Assembly: GCF_013204845.1 (NCBI RefSeq)
Contig: NZ_JABMKY010000004.1
Location: 62,001 to 126,000, forward strand
Source: Paenibacillus qinlingensis
GTDB taxonomy: Bacteria > Bacillota > Bacilli > Paenibacillales > NBRC-103111
DNA: 64,000 bases
Direction: 5' to 3'
The notes beneath the pieces are model-generated. The model was not told the origin of the DNA. It saw only the letters and a list, made by a program, of their open reading frames with translations, and ran no database searches. The translations under genes were made by a program, and so were the position numbers. Below, piece by piece: positions 56,770-64,000 of this stretch. The stretch's first letter is position 1. Every line of letters starts with the position of its first letter.

Positions 56770-56960
56770 TCAAAAATGCAAAAATACAACCTTTCTTACT
56801 AATTTATGGTCGAAATTGACAAATGCGTGCAAAAAGGCAACAATTTCAGCGTATTTCATGAGAATCTTCTGAAATTGCTCCAAATTGATGCCTATTTGCA
56901 TCAATTTCCAATAACGGTGGGGAAACCATTTGGAAAAGTGCTTTTTTGCACTTTTGACAG
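56770..56960. repeat. Intergenic keyword array, TGCAAAAA type
   Basis: TGCAAAAAnnCAAC starts at 56777 and 56828, 51 bases apart, with inverted copies near 56893 (TTTGCAT) and 56945-56953 (TTTTTTGCA). Part of a roughly 1.2-kb stretch (56454-57648) without a credible gene; 56961-57215 is pyrimidine-rich and otherwise featureless. Confidence 0.6.
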
Positions 56961-57214
56961 GGGGATAGGACTTGAGGAATTAGACTGAGGACTTGAGAGT
57001 TCTCAGAAGATCAACAACCATACTTGATCGGCATTACATTTATTGTCTTCATTCATTTGCTCCCTTGCTACATTACTCCACGGGCTCCTACTCCTCCACA
57101 TTACTCCACTGTTCTCCATTCTTCTCATTAACCTCACTGCTTTCGCCTACACTTTTTGTCCTTACTACTCATAGTGGGAGTCGGGTCCTTGCACGACGTC
57201 CACAGGTACCCTCC

Positions 57215-57445
57215 AGCTAACGGACACAGGAGATGGTATTGTGAGTAATGGAGGTTAAACACTTCAAACGGACAGAGGGGATGTTATTTGTGAGTAATGG
57301 AAATTTTGGCACTTTTAACGGACACAGGAGTCTCTATTCGCCAGAAACCAGCCATCAAACAGCACTCTATGCCACATTAACGCCTGTGGTGTCCGTTAGC
57401 TCACCAAAAGAGGAACTCATCAAGGATTAACGTCCATGGTGTCCT
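57215..57445. repeat. Intergenic keyword array, AACGGACA type
   Basis: AACGGACA(C/G)AGG(A/G)G starts at 57219, 57267 and 57317 (48 and 50 bases apart); two units share TGTGAGTAATGGA. Inverted copies follow: GTGGTGTCCGTTAG near 57388 and ATGGTGTCCTTTAG near 57434. Confidence 0.7.
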
Positions 57446-57574
57446 TTAGCATAGCAATCCTTCGACTGGTGCCCCCAAAATGCCGCAGAATGGCGAACCA
57501 ATGTCCAACATTAGGCGACTTAACGAAGGCCACATTTAAATACATAAATTTCTTTATATAGTCAATTTAAAGAC

Positions 57575-57604
57575 TTGTCTTTTATATGTCCCCTTTCATA
57601 CAAT
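57575..57604 (+). promoter_or_regulatory. Promoter of serine dehydratase operon
   Basis: TTGTCT (57575-57580), 18-base spacer, TACAAT (57599-57604), about 45 bases before sdaAB. The -35 overlaps the palindrome AAAGAC-TT-GTCTTT (57569-57582), a possible operator. Confidence 0.55.
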
Positions 57605-57648
57605 AGGAGAAGATAGTAAGTAACACCTTAGGATTGGAGCGCTGTGTG

Positions 57649-58329
57649 ATGCGTTTTAAAGATGTGTTTTCCATCATCGGTCCCTCGATGATCGGTCCCT
57701 CCTCCTCGCATACCGCGGGTGCGATTCGTTTGGGACGCGTCGCCAGACAACTGCTAGGTGAGTTGCCGCTCAAAGCAGAGATCACGTTATACGGATCCTT
57801 CGCGGACACGTATCGGGGGCATGGCACGGATCTCGCGCTGGTTGGCGGGATTTTGGATTTTGAGACGGATGATCCACGTATTCCTCAAGCGGCAGATGAG
57901 GCAGAAGCGTTAGGCGTCGCTGTAGCTTTTCATATTAGTAAAGATAAGGCCGACCATCCGAACACGGTGGGGATCGTACTTACCTCAGAATCGCGGAAAG
58001 TCAGCATGAGAGGGGCCTCGATCGGTGGAGGTAATGTAGAAATAATTAACGTTGATCAATTTGACGTGAAATTCACAGCGAATTATCCCACATTGGTCAT
58101 TTCACATCATGATCGGCCAGGAATGATTGCAGACATTACGACGCTCCTAGGCAGCAATTTAATCAATATTGGTTTTATGGATTTGGATCGAAAAGGGCGG
58201 AACCGAGAGGCGATGACGGTCATTGAGACGGATGCGTCGATTCCAGCTACTTTAGTCGAACAAATACTAAGCTTGAAAATGATCACCGACGTTAGAAAAG
58301 TGGACCTTGCAGAAAGGGGCGACGCATGA
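57649..58329 (+). CDS. sdaAB: L-serine dehydratase, beta subunit
   Basis: 226-aa beta subunit of the iron-sulfur L-serine dehydratase (serine to pyruvate and ammonia). N-terminal FSIIGPSMIGPSSSHTAGAIRLG is the family hallmark, and residues about 148-220 form an ACT domain (YPTLVISHHDRPGMIADITTLL) that may sense serine. ATG 57649 has GGAG 9 bases upstream. The gene overlaps sdaAA by 4 bases. Confidence 0.96.
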   Translation: MRFKDVFSIIGPSMIGPSSSHTAGAIRLGRVARQLLGELPLKAEITLYGSFADTYRGHGTDLALVGGILDFETDDPRIPQAADEAEALGVAVAFHISKDKADHPNTVGIVLTSESRKVSMRGASIGGGNVEIINVDQFDVKFTANYPTLVISHHDRPGMIADITTLLGSNLINIGFMDLDRKGRNREAMTVIETDASIPATLVEQILSLKMITDVRKVDLAERGDA

Positions 58330-59210
58330 GATTCCGGACATTAAAGCAACTTGCTGAGGTATGCGCAGCGGAAGGCTTGACGATAGCAGAAGTGATGCTG
58401 GCTGATCAAAGTCAAGAATCAGGAAAACCGCCCGAATATGTGTTTGAGAAGATGCGAGCGTACTATCAAATTATGAAAGAGGCTGTGACCAAAGGCCTTA
58501 CCGAGGATACGACCTCGCGAAGCGGGCTAACAGGGAAGGATGCGCAGCGTGTCGCCTCCTATCTTACGACAACGGAGGCATCGCTCGGCGAAGAGGCTTG
58601 CAAGGCGATGGCTTATGCTCTCGCCGTTTCGGAGGTTAATGCATCCATGGGCCGAATTATTGCGACGCCAACAGCGGGCTCATGCGGAATTATTCCAGGG
58701 GTATTTATCAGTTCTCAGCAGCGTTTTGGCTGGGATGATGATCACTTGGTCAAAGGGTTGCTCTGTGCGGGTGCAATTGGCTATGTGATCGCCAATAATT
58801 CGTTCGTTTCTGGCGCAGAAGGCGGATGCCAGGCCGAAGTTGGCTCGGCGATCGGGATGGCGGCTGGCGCACTCGTTGAGTTGCGCGGCGGAACGCCAGA
58901 ACAAGCAATGCATGCGGTAGGGCTTGCGCTCAAGAATACACTCGGACTGATCTGCGATCCTGTCGGTGGACTGGTGGAAATCCCTTGCATCGTCCGCAAC
59001 GGTTTTGGCGCGGTTAACGCCATGGCAGCAGCCGATATGGCTTTGGCCGGTGTCAGATCAGTGATCCCTTCCGATGAGGTTGTCCAAGTCATGTACGAAG
59101 TGGGCACAGCCATGCCGGAGAAACATCGCGAAACGGCCAAAGGCGGCCTAGCTCAGACACCGACTGGGCGGAAGATTATGAAGGAACTGAACCTAAATAG
59201 GAAACAATAG
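58326..59210 (+). CDS. sdaAA: L-serine dehydratase, alpha subunit
   Basis: 294-aa alpha subunit holding the 4Fe-4S cluster. Segments TPTAGSCGIIPGVF, EGGCQAEVGSAIGMAAGALVEL and CDPVGGLVEIPCIVRN carry the conserved cysteines. Starts within the end of sdaAB (ATGA overlap). The two subunits together deaminate serine, which complements the glycine cleavage genes at the left end of the window. Followed by a strong terminator. Confidence 0.96.
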   Translation: MRFRTLKQLAEVCAAEGLTIAEVMLADQSQESGKPPEYVFEKMRAYYQIMKEAVTKGLTEDTTSRSGLTGKDAQRVASYLTTTEASLGEEACKAMAYALAVSEVNASMGRIIATPTAGSCGIIPGVFISSQQRFGWDDDHLVKGLLCAGAIGYVIANNSFVSGAEGGCQAEVGSAIGMAAGALVELRGGTPEQAMHAVGLALKNTLGLICDPVGGLVEIPCIVRNGFGAVNAMAAADMALAGVRSVIPSDEVVQVMYEVGTAMPEKHRETAKGGLAQTPTGRKIMKELNLNRKQ

Positions 59211-59220
59211 CAGGCGTACA

Positions 59221-59270
59221 AATAACCGCCCCCTCATGGCATTCCATACCTAGAGGGGGCGGTTATTATT
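59221..59270. terminator. Bidirectional terminator
   Basis: AATAACCGCCCCCTC with GAGGGGGCGGTTATT, 15-bp perfect stem between convergent sdaAA and the TauD-like gene; T-rich on the right, A-rich on the left. Confidence 0.92.
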
Positions 59271-60184
59271 TAAGAGGCATTGGGCTGCTTTTTGCGTGTA
59301 ACGCTTTGTCGACCATCAATGCTAACAGGGATATCTCCATCTACAGTAACGCGGCGCACAATCCGATGCTGATCGCCATAATCATTAATCGCATAATGCT
59401 GCGTTGCCCGATTATCCCAAATTACGACATCGCCAGGGGACCAGCGCCACCGAACGGTATTTTCCAGCTTCGTGATATGGGATTGAAGCAGCGCAAGTAA
59501 TTGCGCAGAATCAGCAGAGGAAAGGCCAATAATTTTTTTTGCAAAATGCCCAAGTACCAAGGTGCGCTCACCCGTTTCTGGATGCACACGAACGAGAGGA
59601 TGTTCCGTTTCATACACGGTGGAGGCAAATACGTCCCGATGATGCTGCTTGGCGGAGTCTGATACTTGCGGACGATGTGCAGCATAGTCGTAATCATTAC
59701 TATGCACTGCCCAGAGCCGATCAACCAGGTTGCGTAGCTCGGCAGGCAGGTGCTCATACGCAGCGGCCGTATTCGCCCAGACGGTATCTCCGCCTGAGAG
59801 CGGCACAACGACGGCACGGAGGACGGATGCTTGTGGATAAGCATCCACGAAGGTTACGTCTGTGTGCCAGGAATCAGCTCTTCCCCCATGATTGGAATCT
59901 AGCTCTAGCACATAGTCGGTACCCTGTTTAATAGGAACCGTAGGATGAGCGACAGGAGCACCTAACAAGCGGGCGAATGCTTCTTGTCCAGCATCATCCA
60001 GCTGGTGCTGTCCACGAAAGAAAAGCACTTTATGCTGCAATAAGGCTTCTCGGATCGCTGAAACTGATTGAGTCTCCAGTTCTGCATGAAGACTTACTCC
60101 TTTAATTTCCGCGCCAATTCTTCCTGCAATCGGCAATACCTCAATGTCCCCAGTTGTTTGCTTAACTTGCTCATTTGTGCTCAT
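59270..60184 (-). CDS. TauD/TfdA family 2-oxoglutarate dioxygenase
   Basis: 304-aa Fe(II)/2-oxoglutarate dioxygenase. Iron ligands H107 and D109 (SWHTDVTF) and H263 ([10 protein letters not shown]); the 2-oxoglutarate arginine is R274 or R278 ([10 protein letters not shown]). Family members release sulfite from taurine and alkyl sulfates/sulfonates. ATG 60184 has TTGGAGG 9 bases upstream. It follows a flavin monooxygenase and a sulfonate-type importer in the same direction, which supports a role in sulfur scavenging. Last gene of the operon. Confidence 0.92.
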   Translation of the reverse strand: MSTNEQVKQTTGDIEVLPIAGRIGAEIKGVSLHAELETQSVSAIREALLQHKVLFFRGQHQLDDAGQEAFARLLGAPVAHPTVPIKQGTDYVLELDSNHGGRADSWHTDVTFVDAYPQASVLRAVVVPLSGGDTVWANTAAAYEHLPAELRNLVDRLWAVHSNDYDYAAHRPQVSDSAKQHHRDVFASTVYETEHPLVRVHPETGERTLVLGHFAKKIIGLSSADSAQLLALLQSHITKLENTVRWRWSPGDVVIWDNRATQHYAINDYGDQHRIVRRVTVDGDIPVSIDGRQSVTRKKQPNAS

Positions 60185-60209
60185 CGTCTTGGCCTCCAAT
60201 ATTATAGTT

Positions 60210-61559
60210 TTATGCGCCTTCTACGGCAACAGTCGCATACTGGTTAAGGGGTCTTGCGAGTCCCAAATGCCCCCGAAGCGTGGATCCGGAATACTCCGTT
60301 CGGAACAAACCTCTACGCTGTAGTTCCGGAATGACAAACTCGGCGAATTCTTCGATACCTGCTGGTAAATACGGCGGCATCACATTAAAGCCGTCACTGC
60401 CCCCATGTAAGAACCATTCTTCGAGTTGATCGGCGATTTGGATAGGGGTACCAGCGAATGTGCGATGCCCACGACCGCCAGCTAGGCGGTGAAGCAAGGC
60501 ACGGATGGTTAAATTCTCGCGCCCTGCGAGGTCAACGACAAGCTGAAAGCGGCTTTTATTGCCGTTGATGTCGGACAAGCTAGGAAGCTCGGGTAACGGA
60601 CCATCCAAGGGATAGGAGTGCAAATCGACGCCTAGCATATTTGACAGTTGATTGAGTCCATATTCAGGAACGGTTAATTCGTTTAATTGTTGCTCTTTCT
60701 CTTTGGCCTCAGATTCGGTCCTACCGATGATGGGGCAGATGCCAGGCAATATTTTTAACTGTTCAGGAGAGCGGCCATACTTCACTAATCTAGCTTTGAC
60801 ATCGGAGTAAAATTGCTGGGCTTCGACTAGGGTTTGCTGTGCGGTAAATATCGCCTCGGCGTACTGGGCAGCGAATTCTTTGCCATCCTCGGAAGAGCCA
60901 GCTTGAACGAGCACGGGATACCCCTGCGGAGATCTAGGAATATTCAAGGGACCACGAACTTTGAACGTGTCGCCGACATGATTGATCTCTCGGACTTTAC
61001 TCCGATCTGCGAAGGTGCCAGACTCCCGGTCGATGATGAGAGCTTCATCTTCCCAGCTATCCCACAAGCTGGTTGTGACTTCTAAGAATTCTTTTGCCCG
61101 TTCATAGCGCTTGCTGTGCTCTAAATGGGTATCTTTGCTGAAATTGCTGGCTTCAAAGGAGCTGCCAGACGTAACAATATTCCAACCAGCGCGACCTTTG
61201 CTGATATGGTCCAGCGAAGCGAATTTACGGGCAACATGAAAAGGTTCGTTGTACGTCGTCGAGACGGTGCCAATCAGTCCAATATGCTCTGTAACAGCGG
61301 CTAATGCCGACAGTAAAGTAAACGGTTCGAGGCCGACAAACGCGCCATGCTTAATATTTTGACTTACGGCCAACCCATCAGCGAGAAAGAGAGAGTCGAA
61401 CTTGGCTTTCTCGGCAATTTGAGCGATTCGTTGAAAATACCGAATATCGGTAATGTTCTCAGGTTCCGTATTCTGATGTCTCCATGAAGCCTCGTGATGT
61501 CCCGTGTTCATGAGAAAAACATTTAAATGCAGTTGTCTTTTGGATTGACTCATCGTCAT
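60210..61559 (-). CDS. FMN-dependent monooxygenase, NtaA/SnaA/DszA family
   Basis: 449-aa luciferase-like flavin monooxygenase that needs reduced FMN from a partner reductase. Diagnostic are [12 protein letters not shown] near the N-terminus, [13 protein letters not shown] and [14 protein letters not shown]. The family includes dibenzothiophene-sulfone, nitrilotriacetate and EDTA monooxygenases. AAAGGTGG precedes the ATG. Placed between importer genes and a TauD-like gene, it likely cleaves a C-S or C-N bond of the imported compound. Confidence 0.93.
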   Translation of the reverse strand: MTMSQSKRQLHLNVFLMNTGHHEASWRHQNTEPENITDIRYFQRIAQIAEKAKFDSLFLADGLAVSQNIKHGAFVGLEPFTLLSALAAVTEHIGLIGTVSTTYNEPFHVARKFASLDHISKGRAGWNIVTSGSSFEASNFSKDTHLEHSKRYERAKEFLEVTTSLWDSWEDEALIIDRESGTFADRSKVREINHVGDTFKVRGPLNIPRSPQGYPVLVQAGSSEDGKEFAAQYAEAIFTAQQTLVEAQQFYSDVKARLVKYGRSPEQLKILPGICPIIGRTESEAKEKEQQLNELTVPEYGLNQLSNMLGVDLHSYPLDGPLPELPSLSDINGNKSRFQLVVDLAGRENLTIRALLHRLAGGRGHRTFAGTPIQIADQLEEWFLHGGSDGFNVMPPYLPAGIEEFAEFVIPELQRRGLFRTEYSGSTLRGHLGLARPLNQYATVAVEGA

Positions 61560-61577
61560 TCACGCCACCTTTTTCGT

Positions 61578-62414
61578 TTATTCACTGTATGTTTGCTTCC
61601 AGCCGGTCAATCTTTTCTCAAGCGTAACAAGCAGAAAATTAATAATGACACCAATTACAGAAATCGAAATAATACCTGCGTACATGTTCGTAATCTGGAA
61701 GCTGAATTGCGTGTATTGAATTAAGTAACCCAGGCCAGATTTGGCTCCGACCATTTCAGCGGCGACAAGTACGAGAATTGAGCTTGCACCTGCCTGCCGA
61801 ATGCCTACAAAAATCGTGGGAATTGCAGCAGGGATGATAACCTTGCGAAAGAGTTGGATCGAAGACAAGCCCATGGAACGAGCCGATTTAATTAAAAGGG
61901 GTTCCACATTTTTCACACCACTAATGGTGTTCAGTAGAAGTGGGAAAGCGCACGCATAGAGCACGATGGCGACTTTGGAGGTTTCACCTAGCCCTAATAA
62001 GAGGATGAATACAGGTAAAATAGCCAGTGCTGCGGTATTCCGAAGCAATTCAAGCAAAGGGTTGAGATACTCGGAGACGGGCTTCCACCAGCCTATCGCA
62101 AGTCCGAGGGGAATACTGAGCAATATGGCTAAGGCGAAACCGCCGAGAGAGCGCGATAAGCTTGCAGTCGTATTCTCAGCAAGATCACCGGAGAGCAGCA
62201 GTTGCCACCAGGCCGTAGCAATTTCGGAGATCGGTGGGAAGAAAGTGGCGTCGACGAGGCCGAGGCGCGGGGCAAATTCCCATAAGAGCAGCAAGGCAAG
62301 AATTACAATGGAGTTTTTAAAAGCTTTCCGCAGCTTTGTTACGATCCAACCGATGGCATCAAAGCTTTCCTTTCTACCTAAGACCAAGGCTTTACCTGCA
62401 TTCACACTAGCCAT
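61578..62414 (-). CDS. ssuC: ABC importer permease, SsuC/TauC type
   Basis: 278-aa permease for sulfonates, nitrate or similar. About six TM segments, with the EAA loop SARSMGLSSIQLFRKVIIPAAIPTIFVGIRQ and LLELLRNTAALAILPVFILLLG. Overlaps the ATPase gene upstream by 8 bases and is followed after 18 bases by the monooxygenase gene. SsuC is the best match by context; TauC or an aromatic sulfonate version is also possible. Confidence 0.9.
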   Translation of the reverse strand: MASVNAGKALVLGRKESFDAIGWIVTKLRKAFKNSIVILALLLLWEFAPRLGLVDATFFPPISEIATAWWQLLLSGDLAENTTASLSRSLGGFALAILLSIPLGLAIGWWKPVSEYLNPLLELLRNTAALAILPVFILLLGLGETSKVAIVLYACAFPLLLNTISGVKNVEPLLIKSARSMGLSSIQLFRKVIIPAAIPTIFVGIRQAGASSILVLVAAEMVGAKSGLGYLIQYTQFSFQITNMYAGIISISVIGVIINFLLVTLEKRLTGWKQTYSE

Positions 62415-63285
62415 TGATAACGCCTCCTTTAATCACTGATTTACTTGGCTCAAAGCTATCCAAGGTTTTACTTTTCTCTTGTTCTTGCGCTCTGCTTACT
62501 TCATCTTTGAGTAAATCCCATACTTCATGCCGCAGCTTGACGAAATCTGGGTTGGACCTCAAATCCTCTTCACTCCTCCTCGATTCAAAAGGAATATCAA
62601 GCACTGTCTTGATTCGTCCAGGACGCGAGGTCATGACAGCCACTCGTTGCCCCAAATAAACCGCTTCTTCGATACCGTGCGTGATAAAAATAATCGTTTT
62701 CTTCGTGGCTTCCCAGATGCGCAATAGCTCGCTTTGCAGTGTTTCTCGTGTTTGTGCATCAAGCGCTGCGAAAGGCTCATCCATCAGCAGCACTTCAGGG
62801 TCATAAGCTAAGCTTCTTGCAATTGCAACGCGCTGCTTCATGCCGCCGGAAATTTCGTGGGGGTATCTATTTTCGAAACCGGATAAGCCCACTAACTGAA
62901 TGAACTCTAAGGCGATTTTACGTCGTTCCTTACGAGGCACGCCCTTGGCCTCCAAACCAAATTCCACATTGGCAAGTGTTGTTTTCCAAGGGAACAAGGC
63001 ATACTGCTGGAACACAATCCCCCGATCAAGATTAGGCCCAGTGATGGGCTTCCCATCTAGTAGAATTTGCCCGCTGCTAGGCTTCGTTAACCCTGCGAGG
63101 AGGTCCAACAGTGTTGATTTACCGCAACCGCTGGGCCCAACAATGACCATGAATTCTCCCTGTTTGACGTCCAAATTAATATCCTGTAAGGCGGAGATGG
63201 GCTGAGAATCTTCTTTCAGGTGCCCCAAGTTTCGTTGAATACGAAATGATTTTTGCACATGCTGAATGCTAATTTTAGCTGTCAT
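62407..63285 (-). CDS. ssuB: ABC importer ATPase, SsuB/TauB type
   Basis: 292-aa ATPase. Walker A GPSGCGKST at residues 50-58, signature SGGMKQRVAIARSLA, Walker B LLMDEPFAALD and switch histidine in FITHGIEEAVYLG. The C-terminal extension of about 40 residues is hydrophilic and variable. It belongs to the NrtC/SsuB/TauB branch and is the only importer ATPase in the window. Its start lies 36 bases after the binding-protein stop. Confidence 0.93.
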   Translation of the reverse strand: MTAKISIQHVQKSFRIQRNLGHLKEDSQPISALQDINLDVKQGEFMVIVGPSGCGKSTLLDLLAGLTKPSSGQILLDGKPITGPNLDRGIVFQQYALFPWKTTLANVEFGLEAKGVPRKERRKIALEFIQLVGLSGFENRYPHEISGGMKQRVAIARSLAYDPEVLLMDEPFAALDAQTRETLQSELLRIWEATKKTIIFITHGIEEAVYLGQRVAVMTSRPGRIKTVLDIPFESRRSEEDLRSNPDFVKLRHEVWDLLKDEVSRAQEQEKSKTLDSFEPSKSVIKGGVING

Positions 63286-63320
63286 AGATTTGCCTCCTTC
63301 ACGTTTTCTTCAGATGGTGT

Positions 63321-64000
63321 TTACTTTTTCTCATTGACAAAAGGGTTAAATTCATTCGTATATAAGCCTTTGACTTTTAACTGTCCCTCTTTGATCACGC
63401 CTTCGTCGACAAGCCAATGGATCCAGGTGTCGAATTCTTTGTCAGAAATGAGCCCCCCTTTTCCTGCGATGCCCGTACTTTTCCAGAACTTAACGGTAGA
63501 GGTGTCTTCTTTGCGATCGCGTGCGTTGATGATTTTCTCATAACGTGCCACAACTTCGCTCTGAGGTGTTGTACGCGCCCATTCAATGGCTTTGGCCGTC
63601 GCTTCAACGAATTTTTGAGAAGCATTGGGATTGTTCTTGATAAATTTGTCAGTCAGCACATAGCTTCCAGCACTAAAATTGCCAAATAAATCTTTATCTT
63701 TGAATAATGGCTGAATGCCGCCGCGTTCCAGCGCTTTATCACGAAGGGTGCCGCCAAGTGCGGCTACATCAATTTGTGCAGCACGCAATGTTTGCTCTGA
63801 TGTCACTGGTGGAACGACAACCAAGGTGACTTGCTTAATTTCTTCAGATGTGAGACCGGCTCTGTGCAAATATTCTTTAATGACGAATTCGTGATGTGCA
63901 CCTAACGTATTTACCGCAATTTTTTTGCCGATAAGATCCTTTGCTGTTTTAATCGGACTGCCATCTAGGACCTAATATCCAGTCCACGTATTATCATCGA
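63321..64000 (-). pseudogene. ssuA: SsuA-like binding protein, cut by window and interrupted by a stop
   Basis: C-terminal part of an aliphatic-sulfonate/nitrate-type binding protein: LIGKKIAVNTLGAHHEFVIK and later GSYVLTDKFIKNNPNASQKF are typical. The coding frame runs to the window edge, but a TAG at 63974-63972 (minus strand) interrupts DDNTWTGY/VLDGSPIK, where a tyrosine codon would be natural. No plausible start lies between the stop and TTG 63869. Either a true nonsense mutation or a base error near the edge; otherwise the gene looks normal. Confidence 0.75.

Noticed and set aside
39421..57445. Periodic arrays as possible CRISPR
   Set aside because: Repeats are short or degenerate, appear in both orientations, have no uniform repeat-spacer pattern and no cas genes nearby.
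1..64000. Horizontal island or prophage boundaries
   Set aside because: No integrase, transposase, tRNA or attachment-site duplication was seen; the glycan loci look native to the genus.

Overview
The window looks like chromosomal DNA of a Paenibacillus-type Firmicute. Signs are strong AGGAGG-type ribosome sites, frequent GTG/TTG starts, a GerP spore-germination gene, YesM/YesN two-component pairs, membrane-bound AraC regulators, LplB/YtcP-type sugar permeases, secreted glycan-active enzymes with FIMAH or discoidin modules, and a tandem glycine riboswitch before gcvT. I found no rRNA, tRNA, phage, insertion sequence or CRISPR.

Layout. 1-10.3 kb is mostly housekeeping: the 3' part of a leucyl aminopeptidase gene, a two-TM protein of unknown function, an MFS transporter with a Gfo/Idh/MocA oxidoreductase, the gcvT-gcvPA-gcvPB operon on the minus strand behind a glycine riboswitch, and divergent gcvH plus a sulfite-oxidase-like molybdoprotein. 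10.7-16 kb holds an AraC regulator divergent from a four-gene operon that reads as an L-fucose/L-galactose oxidation cassette: aldose 1-dehydrogenase, a 650-aa protein of unknown function, a lactonase-type amidohydrolase and a RhaM-like mutarotase. 16.4-29 kb has a membrane AraC regulator divergent from a binding lipoprotein, two permeases, a 1545-aa secreted beta-helix protein and a heparinase II/III-family protein. 29.1-38.7 kb has gerPF, a small membrane protein, a histidine kinase/response regulator pair and a second importer with two binding lipoproteins. 38.8-40.4 kb has DinB-like and VOC proteins. 40.6-53.5 kb has a second kinase/regulator pair, a third importer, a second heparinase-family protein, a large secreted GH28/GH49-like protein with three discoidin domains, and another AraC regulator. 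53.7-59.2 kb has a decayed gene, an aldo/keto reductase-SDR-ThuA run and the two-subunit L-serine dehydratase. 59.3-64 kb is a TauD-like dioxygenase, a flavin monooxygenase and a sulfonate-type ABC importer on the minus strand.

How it works together. Most of 10.7-53.5 kb is a set of glycan-use loci: secreted beta-helix enzymes cut polymers, binding lipoproteins and permeases import oligosaccharides, cytosolic heparinase-like lyases and oxidoreductases finish the job, and AraC-type regulators sense the substrate. None of the three importers carries its own ATPase, so a shared MsmX-type ATPase elsewhere is implied. Glycine cleavage and serine dehydratase handle glycine and serine; the last operon fits acquisition of sulfur from organosulfur compounds.

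Most notable non-coding signals: (i) intergenic arrays, nearly all between convergent genes, built from different short keywords but sharing a period of about 48-51 bp; (ii) two pairs of matching operator-like sequences, each pair placed before a two-component operon and before its importer operon at nearly constant distance from the -10 box. Coding oddities are a binding-protein gene whose best start is CTG, a 107-bp overlap that gives a secreted protein an out-of-frame tail, and a premature stop in the ssuA-like gene at the right edge.
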